Assembly (NCBI GenBank): GCA_963521185.1
Contig: CAUQTV010000006.1
Coordinates: 1 to 64,000 of the forward strand
Source of the DNA: Enterobacter_D sp963521185
Lineage (GTDB): Bacteria; Pseudomonadota; Gammaproteobacteria; Enterobacterales; Enterobacteriaceae
Reading direction: 5' to 3'
DNA length: 64,000 nucleotides
Of this stretch, positions 20,613 to 29,641 are shown in pieces. The position numbers were made by a program, and so were the translations under genes. The stretch's first letter is position 1. Each line of letters starts with the position of its first letter. The notes under the pieces are model-generated. The model was not told the origin of the DNA, made no database searches, and worked only from the letters and a program-made list of their open reading frames with translations.

Positions 20613-21626
20613 TCAGACATGCGGCCCGTGGATCAGTGACTCCCGTTCCATTAATTCGCCGGGGAAGGTCTGCTGATATTTAAAATCACCGCCGTCGAGC
20701 ATAAAAATAAGGCGGTTAATGGTCTCTTTGATCATCTCCGTAACGGGCACACGCACGCTTGTGAGCGACGGCACAATATAAGGTGCCAGCGCGATATCAT
20801 CAAAACCCATTACCGATACCCTCTGCGGCACGTTTATTCCGCTGTCGTTGAGTTGTTTAATTGCACCGACCGCCATGTCGTCGTTACTGGCTACCAGCGC
20901 GCTGAAACTCACCTGCCGTGATAAGAGCGTCGAGACGCCCGCCGCACCGCTGACCGGCGTCCACTTTCCTTCCACAATCAGATCGTTACGTACCGGCACG
21001 CCGTGTCTGGTCAGCGCATCTTTATAGCCGGACAGGCGCTCAATACCGGTGGGCGAATCCAGCGAGCCGGTAATAAACGCAATATCGCGATGACCCAGCG
21101 CCAGTAATCTCGACACCGCGGAAAAGCTGGAGGCTTTCTGGTCGGAATAGACGCAATGGCTACTGTTTTTACGCAAGCGGCGGTTAATGACCATAATCGG
21201 CTGCGAATGACTTTCGATAATCTCGTCCATTTCATCGACGCTTAAAAAGCGCGGATAAATAATGATCGCGTCGCAGCGTAAATCGAGTAAATACTGGATG
21301 GCCTGGCGCTCTTCTTCAGCGCTGTGCTTGCCGTCGGCGAGGATCAGCTGTCGGCCTTTGTCTTCGGTCATGCGCGCGGCATGAAACAACAGCTCGCTAA
21401 AATAGACGCCGTGATAGAGGGTGTTCGTCACCACCAGCCCCAGCGTTTGCGTCTTTTGGGTTGCCAGATTGCGCGCCAGCAGGTTGGGCCGGTAGCCGCT
21501 CTCGCGAATGGCCTGAAACACGCGATCTTTGGTCTCCTGGCTGACGTAGCCGTTACCCGTCAGCACACGAGACACCGTCGCCTTTGAGACACCTGCCCGC
21601 TTCGCGACCTCCAGCATCGTGGTCAT
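20613..21626 (-). CDS. ascG: LacI-family repressor AscG
   Basis: Repressor of ascFB. 337 residues (E. coli 336) with N-terminal LacI HTH and hinge (MLEVAKRAGVSKATVSRVLTGNGYVS) and a periplasmic-binding-like effector domain (LGLVVTNTLYHGVYFSELL, VMGFDDIALAPY). Start MTTMLEVAKRAG, preceded by AAGGAAC. Divergent from ascF; an operator of the TGAAACCGGTTTCA type lies between. Confidence 0.95.
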   Translation of the reverse strand: MTTMLEVAKRAGVSKATVSRVLTGNGYVSQETKDRVFQAIRESGYRPNLLARNLATQKTQTLGLVVTNTLYHGVYFSELLFHAARMTEDKGRQLILADGKHSAEEERQAIQYLLDLRCDAIIIYPRFLSVDEMDEIIESHSQPIMVINRRLRKNSSHCVYSDQKASSFSAVSRLLALGHRDIAFITGSLDSPTGIERLSGYKDALTRHGVPVRNDLIVEGKWTPVSGAAGVSTLLSRQVSFSALVASNDDMAVGAIKQLNDSGINVPQRVSVMGFDDIALAPYIVPSLTSVRVPVTEMIKETINRLIFMLDGGDFKYQQTFPGELMERESLIHGPHV

Positions 21627-21725
21627 GTTTTTTGTTCCTTTAAATTCAATCACCCGCAGTGTACTTCACTGTAAATCGATTTGCAGTCTTTTGCCGGGGA
21701 GGCGCTTATCCGCCCTGGAAGATTA

Positions 21726-21741
21726 AGCGATCTGCATCACA
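21726..21741 (+). promoter_or_regulatory. CRP-like site upstream of ascF
   Basis: AGCGA, six bases, TCACA: the right half-site is perfect, the left keeps GA and one more match to TGTGA. Position about 130 bp upstream of the ascF start is compatible with class III or combined control. Tentative. Confidence 0.4.
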
Positions 21742-21791
21742 AATGAACAAAATTGCAATTGAATATAAAAATAAAACTCATCATTCTTTTG

Positions 21792-21805
21792 TGGAACCGG
21801 TTTCC
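21792..21805. promoter_or_regulatory. AscG operator
   Basis: TGGAACCGGTTTCC differs at two positions from the AscG/GalR-type palindrome TGAAACCGGTTTCA. It is centred about 70 bp upstream of the ascF start within the divergent ascG-ascF region. Confidence 0.75.
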
Positions 21806-21869
21806 TATTTCACGTTTCATCCCCCAACGGTGAAACTGTATCTTCTTGATAAAACAGGATAACAATCCG

Positions 21870-23321
21870 ATGTCAAAGAATTATGCGGCGCTGGCGACCT
21901 CTGTGGTCACCGCCCTGGGCGGCGTTGACAATATCAGCGCTGTAACGCACTGCATGACGCGTCTGCGCTTTGTGGTGAAAGACGACACGCTCATCGACAC
22001 CGCCGGTCTGAAAAGCGTCAGCGGCGTGATGGGCGTGGTGCGCAATGAAAATCAGTGCCAGGTGATCGTCGGCAATACCGTCTCGCATGCGTTTCGTGAA
22101 GTGGTCAGCCTGCTGCCGGAAAACATGCAGCCTGCGGTCCCGGTGGGCAAACCGAAGCTCACGCTCAAACGCATTGGCGCGGGCATTCTCGATGCGCTGA
22201 TCGGCACCATGTCACCGCTGATCCCGGCGATCATCGGCGGCTCAATGGTCAAGCTGCTGGCGATGATTTTAGAGATGACCGGCGTGCTGGAAAAAGGGGC
22301 ATCTACGCTTACGATCCTCACGGTCATCGGCGACGGCGCGTTCTTCTTCCTGCCGCTGATGGTGGCCGCCTCAGCGGCGGTGAAATTCAAAACCAACATG
22401 TCGCTGGCGATTGCCATTGCCGGTGTGCTGGTGCACCCGAGCTTTATTGAGCTGATGGCGAAAGCCGCGCAGGGTGAGCACGTCGAGTTCGCGCTCATTC
22501 CGGTCACCGCGGTGAAATACACCTATACGGTGATCCCGGCGCTGGTGATGACCTGGTGTCTGTCGTACATCGAGCGCTGGGTCGATAAAATCACTCCGGC
22601 GGTGACGAAAAACTTCCTCAAGCCGATGCTAATCGTGCTGATTGCCGCCCCGCTTGCTATTGTGTTGATTGGCCCGATTGGCATCTGGATCGGCAGCGCG
22701 ATCTCCGCACTGGTGTACACCATTCATGACTATCTCGGCTGGCTGTCGGTAGCCATTATGGGCGCGCTGTGGCCGCTGCTGGTCATGACCGGGATGCACC
22801 GTGTGTTTACGCCAACCATCATTCAGACCATCGCCGAGACCGGAAAAGAGGGCATGGTAATGCCGTCGGAAATCGGTGCCAACCTGTCGCTTGGCGGCTC
22901 GTCGCTGGCGGTGGCCTGGAAAACCAAAAACCCGGAACTGCGCCAGACGGCGCTGGCGGCGGCAGCGTCGGCGATTCTGGCCGGCATTTCAGAACCGGCG
23001 CTGTACGGCGTGGCCGTACGCTTAAAGCGCCCGCTGATTGCCAGCCTGATCAGCGGTTTTATCTGCGGCGCGGTGGCAGGTATTGCCGGACTCGCCAGCC
23101 ATTCCATGGCGGCACCGGGCCTGTTTACCAGCGTGCAGTTCTTTGATCCGGCAAATCCCATGAGCATCGTCTGGGTGTTCGGCGTAATGGCGCTGGCGGT
23201 GGTGCTCTCGTTTGTGCTTACGCTGATGCTGGGCTTTGAGGATATTCCGGTGGAAGACGACGCGGTCAGCGCTCCAGACCAAAGCCTGAAACTAAGGAGT
23301 CAAAATGTCAGTATTTCCTGA
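21870..23321 (+). CDS. ascF: PTS EIIBC for arbutin/cellobiose/salicin
   Basis: Imports and phosphorylates aryl-beta-glucosides. 483 residues: EIIB domain first, with phosphorylated cysteine in THCMTRLRF (about residue 30), then an EIIC domain of about ten membrane segments with GITDALYG-like GISEPALYGV. It has no EIIA, as in E. coli AscF, and so needs EIIA-Glc. Start MSKNYAALA chosen by AGGA ten bases upstream. Overlaps ascB by 17 bp. Confidence 0.95.
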   Translation: MSKNYAALATSVVTALGGVDNISAVTHCMTRLRFVVKDDTLIDTAGLKSVSGVMGVVRNENQCQVIVGNTVSHAFREVVSLLPENMQPAVPVGKPKLTLKRIGAGILDALIGTMSPLIPAIIGGSMVKLLAMILEMTGVLEKGASTLTILTVIGDGAFFFLPLMVAASAAVKFKTNMSLAIAIAGVLVHPSFIELMAKAAQGEHVEFALIPVTAVKYTYTVIPALVMTWCLSYIERWVDKITPAVTKNFLKPMLIVLIAAPLAIVLIGPIGIWIGSAISALVYTIHDYLGWLSVAIMGALWPLLVMTGMHRVFTPTIIQTIAETGKEGMVMPSEIGANLSLGGSSLAVAWKTKNPELRQTALAAAASAILAGISEPALYGVAVRLKRPLIASLISGFICGAVAGIAGLASHSMAAPGLFTSVQFFDPANPMSIVWVFGVMALAVVLSFVLTLMLGFEDIPVEDDAVSAPDQSLKLRSQNVSIS

Positions 23322-24729
23322 AGGATTTTTATGGGGCGGCGCACTGGCTGCCAACCAGTCAGAAGGCGCGTATCGCGAAGGCGGAAAGGGGCTGACCACC
23401 GTCGATATGATCCCGCACGGCGCGAACCGTCTGCCGGTAAAACTCGGGCTGGAAAAACGCTTCGCCCTGCGCGATGACGAGTTTTACCCCAGCCATGAAG
23501 CGATTGATTTTTACCATCGTTACAAAGAAGACATCGCGCTGATGGCGGAGATGGGCTTCACGGTGTTTCGCACCTCCATTGCCTGGGCGCGTCTGTACCC
23601 GAACGGCGATGAGCTTACGCCGAACGCCGAGGGCATTGCGTTTTATAAAGCGGTGTTCGAGGAGTGCAAAAAGTACAACATCGAACCGCTGGTGACGCTG
23701 TGCCACTTCGACGTGCCGATGCATCTGGTGCGCGAGTATGGCTCCTGGCGTAACCGCAGCATGGTGGAGTTTTTCACCCGTTATGCGCGCACCTGCTTTG
23801 AGGCGTTTGACGGACTGGTGAAATACTGGCTGACGTTTAACGAAATCAACATCATGCTGCACAGCCCCTTCTCCGGCGCGGGGCTGGTGTTTGAGGCGGG
23901 CGAAAATCAGGAGCAGGTCAAATATCAGGCCGCGCATCATGAGCTGATTGCCAGCGCGCTGGCGACGAAAATCGCCCATGAGGTGAACCCGCAAAACCAG
24001 GTCGGCTGCATGCTGGCGGGCGGCAATTTTTACCCGTACTCCTGCAAACCGGAAGACGTGTGGATGGCGCTGACCAAAGATCGTGAAAACCTGTTCTTTA
24101 TCGACGTGCAGGCGCGCGGTGAATATCCGGCGTACTCCGCACGCGTGTTCCGCGAAAAAGGCATTCATATTGAGAAAGCGCCGGGGGACGATGACATTCT
24201 GAAAAACACCGTCGATTTTGTCTCCTTCAGCTATTACGCCTCGCGCTGTGCGTCGGCGGACATGAACGCCGGTAACACCAGCGCGGCAAACATTGTGAAG
24301 TCGCTGAAAAACCCGCATATCGAGGCCAGCGAATGGGGCTGGGGCATCGATCCGCTGGGGCTGCGCATTACCATGAACATGATGTACGACCGCTACCAGA
24401 AACCGCTGTTCCTGGTGGAGAACGGCCTCGGCGCGCGCGACAAAATCACCGCCGACGGCGAGATCAACGATGATTACCGCATCAGCTATTTGCGCGAGCA
24501 CATCCGCGCCATGGGCGATGCCATTGAGGACGGCATTCCGGTGATGGGTTACACCTCGTGGGGCTGCATCGATCTGGTGGCCGCGTCAACCGGTGAGATG
24601 AGCAAACGCTATGGCTTTGTCTATGTCGATCGCGATGATGCGGGTAACGGCACGCAGGCCAGGCTGCGCAAGAAATCGTTCTGGTGGTATAAGAAGGTGA
24701 TCGCCAGTAACGGCGCGGATTTAGCGTAG
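23305..24729 (+). CDS. ascB: 6-phospho-beta-glucosidase AscB
   Basis: GH1 enzyme splitting the 6-phospho-beta-glucosides delivered by AscF. 474 residues, same as E. coli. Acid/base glutamate in LTFNEIN and nucleophile glutamate in LFLVENGLGA; N-terminal FLWGGALAANQSEGA. AAGGAG lies 7 bases before the start, inside the end of ascF. Confidence 0.97.
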   Translation: MSVFPEGFLWGGALAANQSEGAYREGGKGLTTVDMIPHGANRLPVKLGLEKRFALRDDEFYPSHEAIDFYHRYKEDIALMAEMGFTVFRTSIAWARLYPNGDELTPNAEGIAFYKAVFEECKKYNIEPLVTLCHFDVPMHLVREYGSWRNRSMVEFFTRYARTCFEAFDGLVKYWLTFNEINIMLHSPFSGAGLVFEAGENQEQVKYQAAHHELIASALATKIAHEVNPQNQVGCMLAGGNFYPYSCKPEDVWMALTKDRENLFFIDVQARGEYPAYSARVFREKGIHIEKAPGDDDILKNTVDFVSFSYYASRCASADMNAGNTSAANIVKSLKNPHIEASEWGWGIDPLGLRITMNMMYDRYQKPLFLVENGLGARDKITADGEINDDYRISYLREHIRAMGDAIEDGIPVMGYTSWGCIDLVAASTGEMSKRYGFVYVDRDDAGNGTQARLRKKSFWWYKKVIASNGADLA

Positions 24730-24748
24730 CCTGTTGCCCTCACCCCAA

Positions 24749-24769
24749 CCCTCTCCCACAGGGAGAGGG
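24749..24769. repeat. Short intergenic hairpin repeat
   Basis: Perfect 9-bp stem CCCTCTCCC/GGGAGAGGG, within the block CTCACCCCAACCCTCTCCC that recurs widely between enterobacterial genes. It lies between the convergent ascB and hycI and may end both transcripts. Confidence 0.7.
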
Positions 24770-24779
24770 AGAGCGATTT

Positions 24780-24811
24780 GTAGGCCGGGTAAGGCGAAGC
24801 CGCCACCCGGC
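24780..24811. repeat. REP element
   Basis: Single REP unit (GTAGGCCGGGTAAGGCGAAG, then CCGCCACCCGGCG) between ascB and hycI, 5 bp from the hycI stop. Confidence 0.85.
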
Positions 24812-24816
24812 GATGC

Positions 24817-25272
24817 TCAGAGCGGCGAAAAACCCCCGTCCCCAACCCACCCCGCAAGGCGTGAATAGACCTCCTCGACCGCTGCTTTCACCGGCGGCGT
24901 CATCGGGTAATAAAAACCGACGATATCCGGCTGAATGCCGAGAAAAATCACCTCGCCAACGTCTTCTTTAAGCTGATCGATAAGATAGTTCAGCGGCATA
25001 TTGTGCGTGGTCATCAGGAACATCTCTGCGATGTCGTCCGGATCCACAAGGCGAATTTCACCGGGGTTCAGCCCCATGTCGGTCGCATCCACGATCAGCA
25101 GGCGCGCGGGCTTCAGTTCACGGATCGCCACCACGTCGTTTTCCGGCGCGCTGCCGCCGTCAATCACCACCCAGTTGCCGGGGGTGCTTTCGGCGCACAT
25201 CTGTGCCAGCAGCGGCCCCGCGCCGTCGTCGCCCATCATGCTGTTTCCCACACAAAGCAAAACGTCAGTCAC
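24817..25272 (-). CDS. hycI: Hydrogenase 3 maturation protease HycI
   Basis: Endopeptidase that removes the C-terminal tail of HycE after nickel insertion. 151 residues (E. coli 156): nickel-sensing aspartate in LCVGNSMMGDDGAGP (D16), D62-type aspartate in LLIVDATDMG and histidine in MTTHNMPLNY. The C-terminus is a few residues shorter than in E. coli. Starts inside the hycH end (8-bp overlap). Last gene of the hyc operon. Confidence 0.95.
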   Translation of the reverse strand: MTDVLLCVGNSMMGDDGAGPLLAQMCAESTPGNWVVIDGGSAPENDVVAIRELKPARLLIVDATDMGLNPGEIRLVDPDDIAEMFLMTTHNMPLNYLIDQLKEDVGEVIFLGIQPDIVGFYYPMTPPVKAAVEEVYSRLAGWVGDGGFSPL

Positions 25273-25675
25273 GTACTCTCCTCACCATCAGATAGATGGC
25301 GCTTTCCTGATGAATGTCATGCAACATGCCGAGCAATGCCCGGCTCCATGTTTGCTGCTGCGCGGTTTGTGCGCCCAGCGCGCGGTCAAAGGCGTTCGCC
25401 AGCACATTAATGTGCGAATGATCGATAACGATCTCGCCATACTTCGGCACGCCTTCCATTTTGCGTCGCGCGTCGCTGCCCGCCTCAAGCGTCGCGATCC
25501 ACGCCAGATACGCCGCCCAGTCGCAGGTCAGCGCCGCTTCCAGGCAGTCGATCACGCCAAGGTGGTGACCAATCGCCAGGCTGTAATACACCACCTGCTG
25601 TGCCGCCGCAGGGGTCGCATCGTTTTCGTCAATAAACTTGCGGCTCAGTTGACTGAACACCACCGTCTCGCTCAT
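25265..25675 (-). CDS. hycH: Formate hydrogenlyase maturation protein HycH
   Basis: Needed for making active hydrogenase 3; thought to help process HycE. 136 residues, the E. coli length, starting MSETVVFSQLSRKFIDEND. Overlaps hycG by 4 bp (ATGA) and hycI by 8 bp. No catalytic motif is visible; assignment is by position and length. Confidence 0.93.
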   Translation of the reverse strand: MSETVVFSQLSRKFIDENDATPAAAQQVVYYSLAIGHHLGVIDCLEAALTCDWAAYLAWIATLEAGSDARRKMEGVPKYGEIVIDHSHINVLANAFDRALGAQTAQQQTWSRALLGMLHDIHQESAIYLMVRRVRD

Positions 25676-26439
25676 CGGATCCGCGCCTCATCCACCACCT
25701 GATTGAGGTGCTGCACAATTTCACTCAGACGCGGATCGTTCTCCGCCGTCAGCCAGCGCGCAACCTGGTTTTCACCCTGCCCTAACAGGCGCAGATAGTC
25801 GTCGGCAATCTGGCGGCCATAGCGGTAACCCGCCAGCCTGCGCGCTTCCCGATCCACGCGTACGCGCAGCGGCTGCACCATGTCACCGTGCAAAATCTGC
25901 GCGGGCTGGTTGTCCAGTTCCCCAGGCGCGCGGGCGTGGATCTTCTGCTCCAGCAGGCCCAGCGCCATGGCAAAACCGTACAGCGTCGCGGCGGGCGTTG
26001 GCGGGCAGCCAGGAATGTAAACATCCACCGGCACGATTTTATCGGTGCCGCCCCACACGCAGTAGAGATCGTGAAAAATACCGCCGCTGTTGCCGCACGC
26101 GCCGTAGGAGATGCAGATTTTCGGATCCGGTGCCGACTGCCAGGCGCGCAGCGCAGGCGATCGCATCGCACGCGTCACCGCCCCGGTGAACAGCAAAATG
26201 TCCGCATGGCGCGGCGATGGCACCACTTTGATGCCAAAGCGCTCCGCGTCGAACAGCGGGGAGAGTGTAGCGAAAATCTCTATCTCACAACCGTTACAGC
26301 CGCCACAGTCCACGCGATACACATAGGCGGATCGTTTGATTTTTTTCAGCAGCGACGCCTTCATGCTGGCGATGGACTCTTCCACCGTCATCGGCACCGG
26401 AATGCCGTTGTCGTCGCGCGGGCCTAATAATGTGCTCAT
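25672..26439 (-). CDS. hycG: Hydrogenase 3 small subunit HycG
   Basis: Membrane-arm subunit related to NuoB that carries the proximal 4Fe-4S cluster next to the NiFe site. 255 residues as in E. coli: DCGGCNGCEIEI, GACGNSGGIFHDLY and PGCPPTPAA supply the cluster cysteines. Start MSTLLGPRDDNG; it overlaps the hycF stop by one base. The longer ORF start lies inside hycF. Confidence 0.96.
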   Translation of the reverse strand: MSTLLGPRDDNGIPVPMTVEESIASMKASLLKKIKRSAYVYRVDCGGCNGCEIEIFATLSPLFDAERFGIKVVPSPRHADILLFTGAVTRAMRSPALRAWQSAPDPKICISYGACGNSGGIFHDLYCVWGGTDKIVPVDVYIPGCPPTPAATLYGFAMALGLLEQKIHARAPGELDNQPAQILHGDMVQPLRVRVDREARRLAGYRYGRQIADDYLRLLGQGENQVARWLTAENDPRLSEIVQHLNQVVDEARIR

Positions 26440-26981
26440 TAGCTGGCCTTCCTCATGTGGCGGGTGAGTTCGATTCTGTCCGACGGCACCAGGCACTTCA
26501 TGCGCTTGCAGTCCGGGCAGGTTTCAAAGCTTTCACGTCGAGCTTCCGCGCGCGCATCGCCGTTGTGTTGCAGCAGCGCAATGGCGTAATCGATCTCTTT
26601 TTGCACCGCGAACGGACGCTCGCAAACGCGGCACTGGCACAGATCAAAGTGCGACTGGGTAAGGAAATCGGCTTTCGTCCACACCGCCAGCTCATACGCC
26701 TGCGACAGCGTGATGGCCGCCGTCGGGCAAACTTCTTCGCAGCGCCCGCAAAAGATGCAGCGTCCGAGGTTGAACTGCCACGCCAGCGCCCCGGCGGCCA
26801 GATCCGTTTCCACCGTCAGCGCATTCGACGGACAGGCGTTCACGCAGGCCGCGCAGCCGATACACTGCTGCGGATCATGCTCCGGCTTACCACGGAAGTT
26901 TTTATCCACTTCAACAGGTTGCAGCGGATAAGAGACCGTCGGCGCGCCGGTTTTAATGACTTTTTTGATAAAGGTAAACAT
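26439..26981 (-). CDS. hycF: Formate hydrogenlyase Fe-S subunit HycF
   Basis: Ferredoxin-type NuoI homologue, 180 residues as in E. coli. Two 4Fe-4S motifs CIGCAACVNACPSNAL and CIFCGRCEEVCPTAAI, plus extra cysteines (CQCRVC, CPDCKRMKC) that may hold another metal. 9 bp after hycE. Confidence 0.96.
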   Translation of the reverse strand: MFTFIKKVIKTGAPTVSYPLQPVEVDKNFRGKPEHDPQQCIGCAACVNACPSNALTVETDLAAGALAWQFNLGRCIFCGRCEEVCPTAAITLSQAYELAVWTKADFLTQSHFDLCQCRVCERPFAVQKEIDYAIALLQHNGDARAEARRESFETCPDCKRMKCLVPSDRIELTRHMRKAS

Positions 26982-26990
26982 CGTGCTCCC

Positions 26991-28700
26991 TTATTTCAGC
27001 GGCGAGTTTTTACGCTCAATGCTGTAGCGCTCAAGCTCTTTGTAGGCCACCACTTTGCTTTTCTTCTTGCGCACATCCACCACCGTCATGCGGTCGGTAC
27101 AGGAGTAGCAAGGATCCAGGCTGCCAATGATCAGCGGCGCATCCGACACCGTGTTGCCGCGCAGCATGTAGCGCAGCGTCGGCCAGTTGGCGTAGGTCGC
27201 CGCACGGCAGCGCCAGCGGTACAGCTTCTGGTTGTCGCCGGTCATGCTCCAGTGGATGTCATCCCCGCGCGGCGCTTCGGCAAAGCCCAGCGCGAACCGG
27301 TGCGGAATGTAGGTAAAGCCTTCGACCATCAGCGGGCCGCCGGGCAGGTTATCGAGGCCAAAGTCGATCATATTGAGCGCGGTCAGCACTTCATTGATGC
27401 GCACTTTAAGACGCGAAATCACATCGCAGCCCTGCTCGCTGTGTACGGTCATCGGCAGCAGGCCGTAACCGACGAACGGGTGATCAACGCGGGTATCGCG
27501 GGCATGACCGCTGGCGCGCACCATCGGGCCGACGTTACTGAAATCGCGGGCAATTTCCGGATCGAGGCGGCCAATGCCGACGGTGCGCTGCTCAATGTTG
27601 GCGGTGCTCATCAGCACGTCCACCAGCTCCTGCACGTCCCGGCGCATTTGCTGCGCCAGCTGGCGAGTCTGGATCATGTCGTCTTTCAGCATGTCGCGAC
27701 GGATGCCGCCAATCAGGTTCATGCCGTAGGTTTTGCGCGCCCCGGTGAGGATCTCCGCCATCTTCATCGACGCTTCGCGCACGCGGAAGAACTGCATAAA
27801 GCCGGAGTCAAACCCCACAAAGTGACAGGCGAGACCGAGGTTGAGCAGGTGGCTGTGCAGACGCTCCACCTCCAGCAAAATCGAACGGATCATCTGCGCG
27901 CGCTCGGGCACGACAATCCCCATCGCGTTTTCCACCGAGGTGGTGTACGCCGTGCTGTGGGCGAAGCCGCAAATGCCGCACACGCGATCGGACAGGAAGG
28001 TGACTTCGTTGTAGCCCATGCGCGTTTCGGCCAGCTTTTCCATGCCGCGATGGACATAAAAGAGGCGGTAGTCGGCATCGATAATGTTTTCGCCGTCAAC
28101 GAACAGGCGGAAATGCCCCGGCTCGTCAGAGGTGACGTGCAGCGGGCCAATCGGCACCACGTTGTTTTTCTTGCTGCCCAGCTCGTTAATGAATTCGTAG
28201 GTTTCGCTATCGGTAGTCGGGGCCGGGCGCTGGCGGTAATCCATGCTGTCTTTGCGCAGCGGATAGAGTTCATCCGGCCAGTCATCCGGCAACACCAGGC
28301 GGCGCTCATCCGGCAGGCCGACCGGGCGCAGGCCGTACATGTCGCGCACTTCGCGCTCGCCCCACACCGCGGCAGGCACGCGCGGCGTCACCGACGGGAA
28401 CTCCAGCGTGTTGGCGTCCACTTCCACGCGCACCGTTACCCAGCATTTCGTGCCCTTCTCCATCGACAGCACGTAGTAAACGGCGTAATGCCCGCACAGC
28501 TGACGCTCGTCGTTACCAAACAGCACCGACAGCCAGCCGCCCTGCTGGTAATAGAGATACTCCACCACTTCCGGCAGGTAGTTGACTTTCACCGTAACGG
28601 TGAGCTGATCGCGGGTCTGCCACGCTTCGTCCAGCACCACGCCAGGAAAAGCCTGATGCAGTGCGGCGAGGTAGTGTTGACCGATTTTTTCTTCAGACAT
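26991..28700 (-). CDS. hycE: Hydrogenase 3 large subunit HycE
   Basis: NiFe catalytic subunit producing H2. 569 residues, the E. coli length: N-terminal NuoC-like part, then NuoD-like part with nickel ligands RVCGICGFAH and DPCYSCTDR. The 32 residues after R537 (begins MTVVDVRKKK) are the tail removed by HycI. Neighbours hycD (15 bp) and hycF (9 bp). Confidence 0.97.
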   Translation of the reverse strand: MSEEKIGQHYLAALHQAFPGVVLDEAWQTRDQLTVTVKVNYLPEVVEYLYYQQGGWLSVLFGNDERQLCGHYAVYYVLSMEKGTKCWVTVRVEVDANTLEFPSVTPRVPAAVWGEREVRDMYGLRPVGLPDERRLVLPDDWPDELYPLRKDSMDYRQRPAPTTDSETYEFINELGSKKNNVVPIGPLHVTSDEPGHFRLFVDGENIIDADYRLFYVHRGMEKLAETRMGYNEVTFLSDRVCGICGFAHSTAYTTSVENAMGIVVPERAQMIRSILLEVERLHSHLLNLGLACHFVGFDSGFMQFFRVREASMKMAEILTGARKTYGMNLIGGIRRDMLKDDMIQTRQLAQQMRRDVQELVDVLMSTANIEQRTVGIGRLDPEIARDFSNVGPMVRASGHARDTRVDHPFVGYGLLPMTVHSEQGCDVISRLKVRINEVLTALNMIDFGLDNLPGGPLMVEGFTYIPHRFALGFAEAPRGDDIHWSMTGDNQKLYRWRCRAATYANWPTLRYMLRGNTVSDAPLIIGSLDPCYSCTDRMTVVDVRKKKSKVVAYKELERYSIERKNSPLK

Positions 28701-28715
28701 AAAAACTCTCTTAAA

Positions 28716-29639
28716 TCACGCCGCCAGCAAGGAGACGAAGGCTAAAAAGGCGAACCCAAAACCGGCCCAGGTCACGCGGGGGGTGGCGCAAAAACGCAGG
28801 CGCGCCATGCTGTTTTCAAACAGCGCAATCACCAGCACGCCAACGACGAGCTTCAGCACCGCCAGCACCAGCGCCAGCGCTAATCCGCCTACGCTGAACG
28901 CCATCATCTGTCCCCACGGGCAGAAGACGCCGACGAACATTTGCAGCACCACAAGCTGCTTGAGGCTGATGCCCCATTTCAGCACCGCAAAGCCGCTGCC
29001 GCTGTACTCGGTGAGCGGGCCTTCCTGCAACTCCTGCTCCGCTTCGGCTAAGTCAAACGGCAGTTTGCCCATCTCAATAAAGGTGGCGAAAGCGCAGGCG
29101 CACAGGGCTAAAAACAGCGCAAGGCTCTGCGAGGCTGGCCAGTGGTAAATCGTCCAGGCGATGTTGGAAATGTGGGTGGAACCCGCCACCAGCGCGGCGA
29201 CCCACAGTCCCAGCAGCAGGATCGGTTCAACCAGCACGCCGAGCATCGCTTCACGGCTGGCACCCAGCCCGGTAAACGGACTGCCGGTATCCAGCCCGGC
29301 GATGGCAAAGAAAAAGCGCGCGATGGCAAACAGGTAAATCAGGGTAATAAGATCGCCCAGCGCAGGCAGCGGCGAGGCAATCGTCACCACCGGCAGCGCG
29401 GTGGCGATGGTCAGCATCACGCCGACCATCACAAACGGCATCAGGCGAAACACCCAGCCGGAGTCCGCCGGGGCCACGCTCTGACGCCCCAGCAGTTTTT
29501 GCAGATCGCGGTATTCCTGCATCACGCCAGGCCCCCGGCGGTTGTGCAACCGGGCGCGCGCCACGCGGGTAATGCCGGACAACAGCGGCGCAACGGCAAA
29601 CAGCACCAGCGCCTGAATCAACGGATAAAGCACACTCAT
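28716..29639 (-). CDS. hycD: Formate hydrogenlyase membrane subunit HycD
   Basis: NuoH-like integral membrane subunit anchoring the soluble arm. 307 residues as in E. coli with about eight hydrophobic segments and the conserved loops RRGPGVMQEYRDLQKLL and ELPFD-type KLPFDLAEAEQELQEG. 2 bp after hycC. Confidence 0.96.
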   Translation of the reverse strand: MSVLYPLIQALVLFAVAPLLSGITRVARARLHNRRGPGVMQEYRDLQKLLGRQSVAPADSGWVFRLMPFVMVGVMLTIATALPVVTIASPLPALGDLITLIYLFAIARFFFAIAGLDTGSPFTGLGASREAMLGVLVEPILLLGLWVAALVAGSTHISNIAWTIYHWPASQSLALFLALCACAFATFIEMGKLPFDLAEAEQELQEGPLTEYSGSGFAVLKWGISLKQLVVLQMFVGVFCPWGQMMAFSVGGLALALVLAVLKLVVGVLVIALFENSMARLRFCATPRVTWAGFGFAFLAFVSLLAA

Positions 29640-29641
29640 TT

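Noticed and set aside
26430..28745. 771-codon plus-strand ORF
   Set aside because: Antisense to hycE/hycF/hycG. Rich in Arg, His, Ala, Val typical of G+C-rich shadow frames, with no family resemblance.
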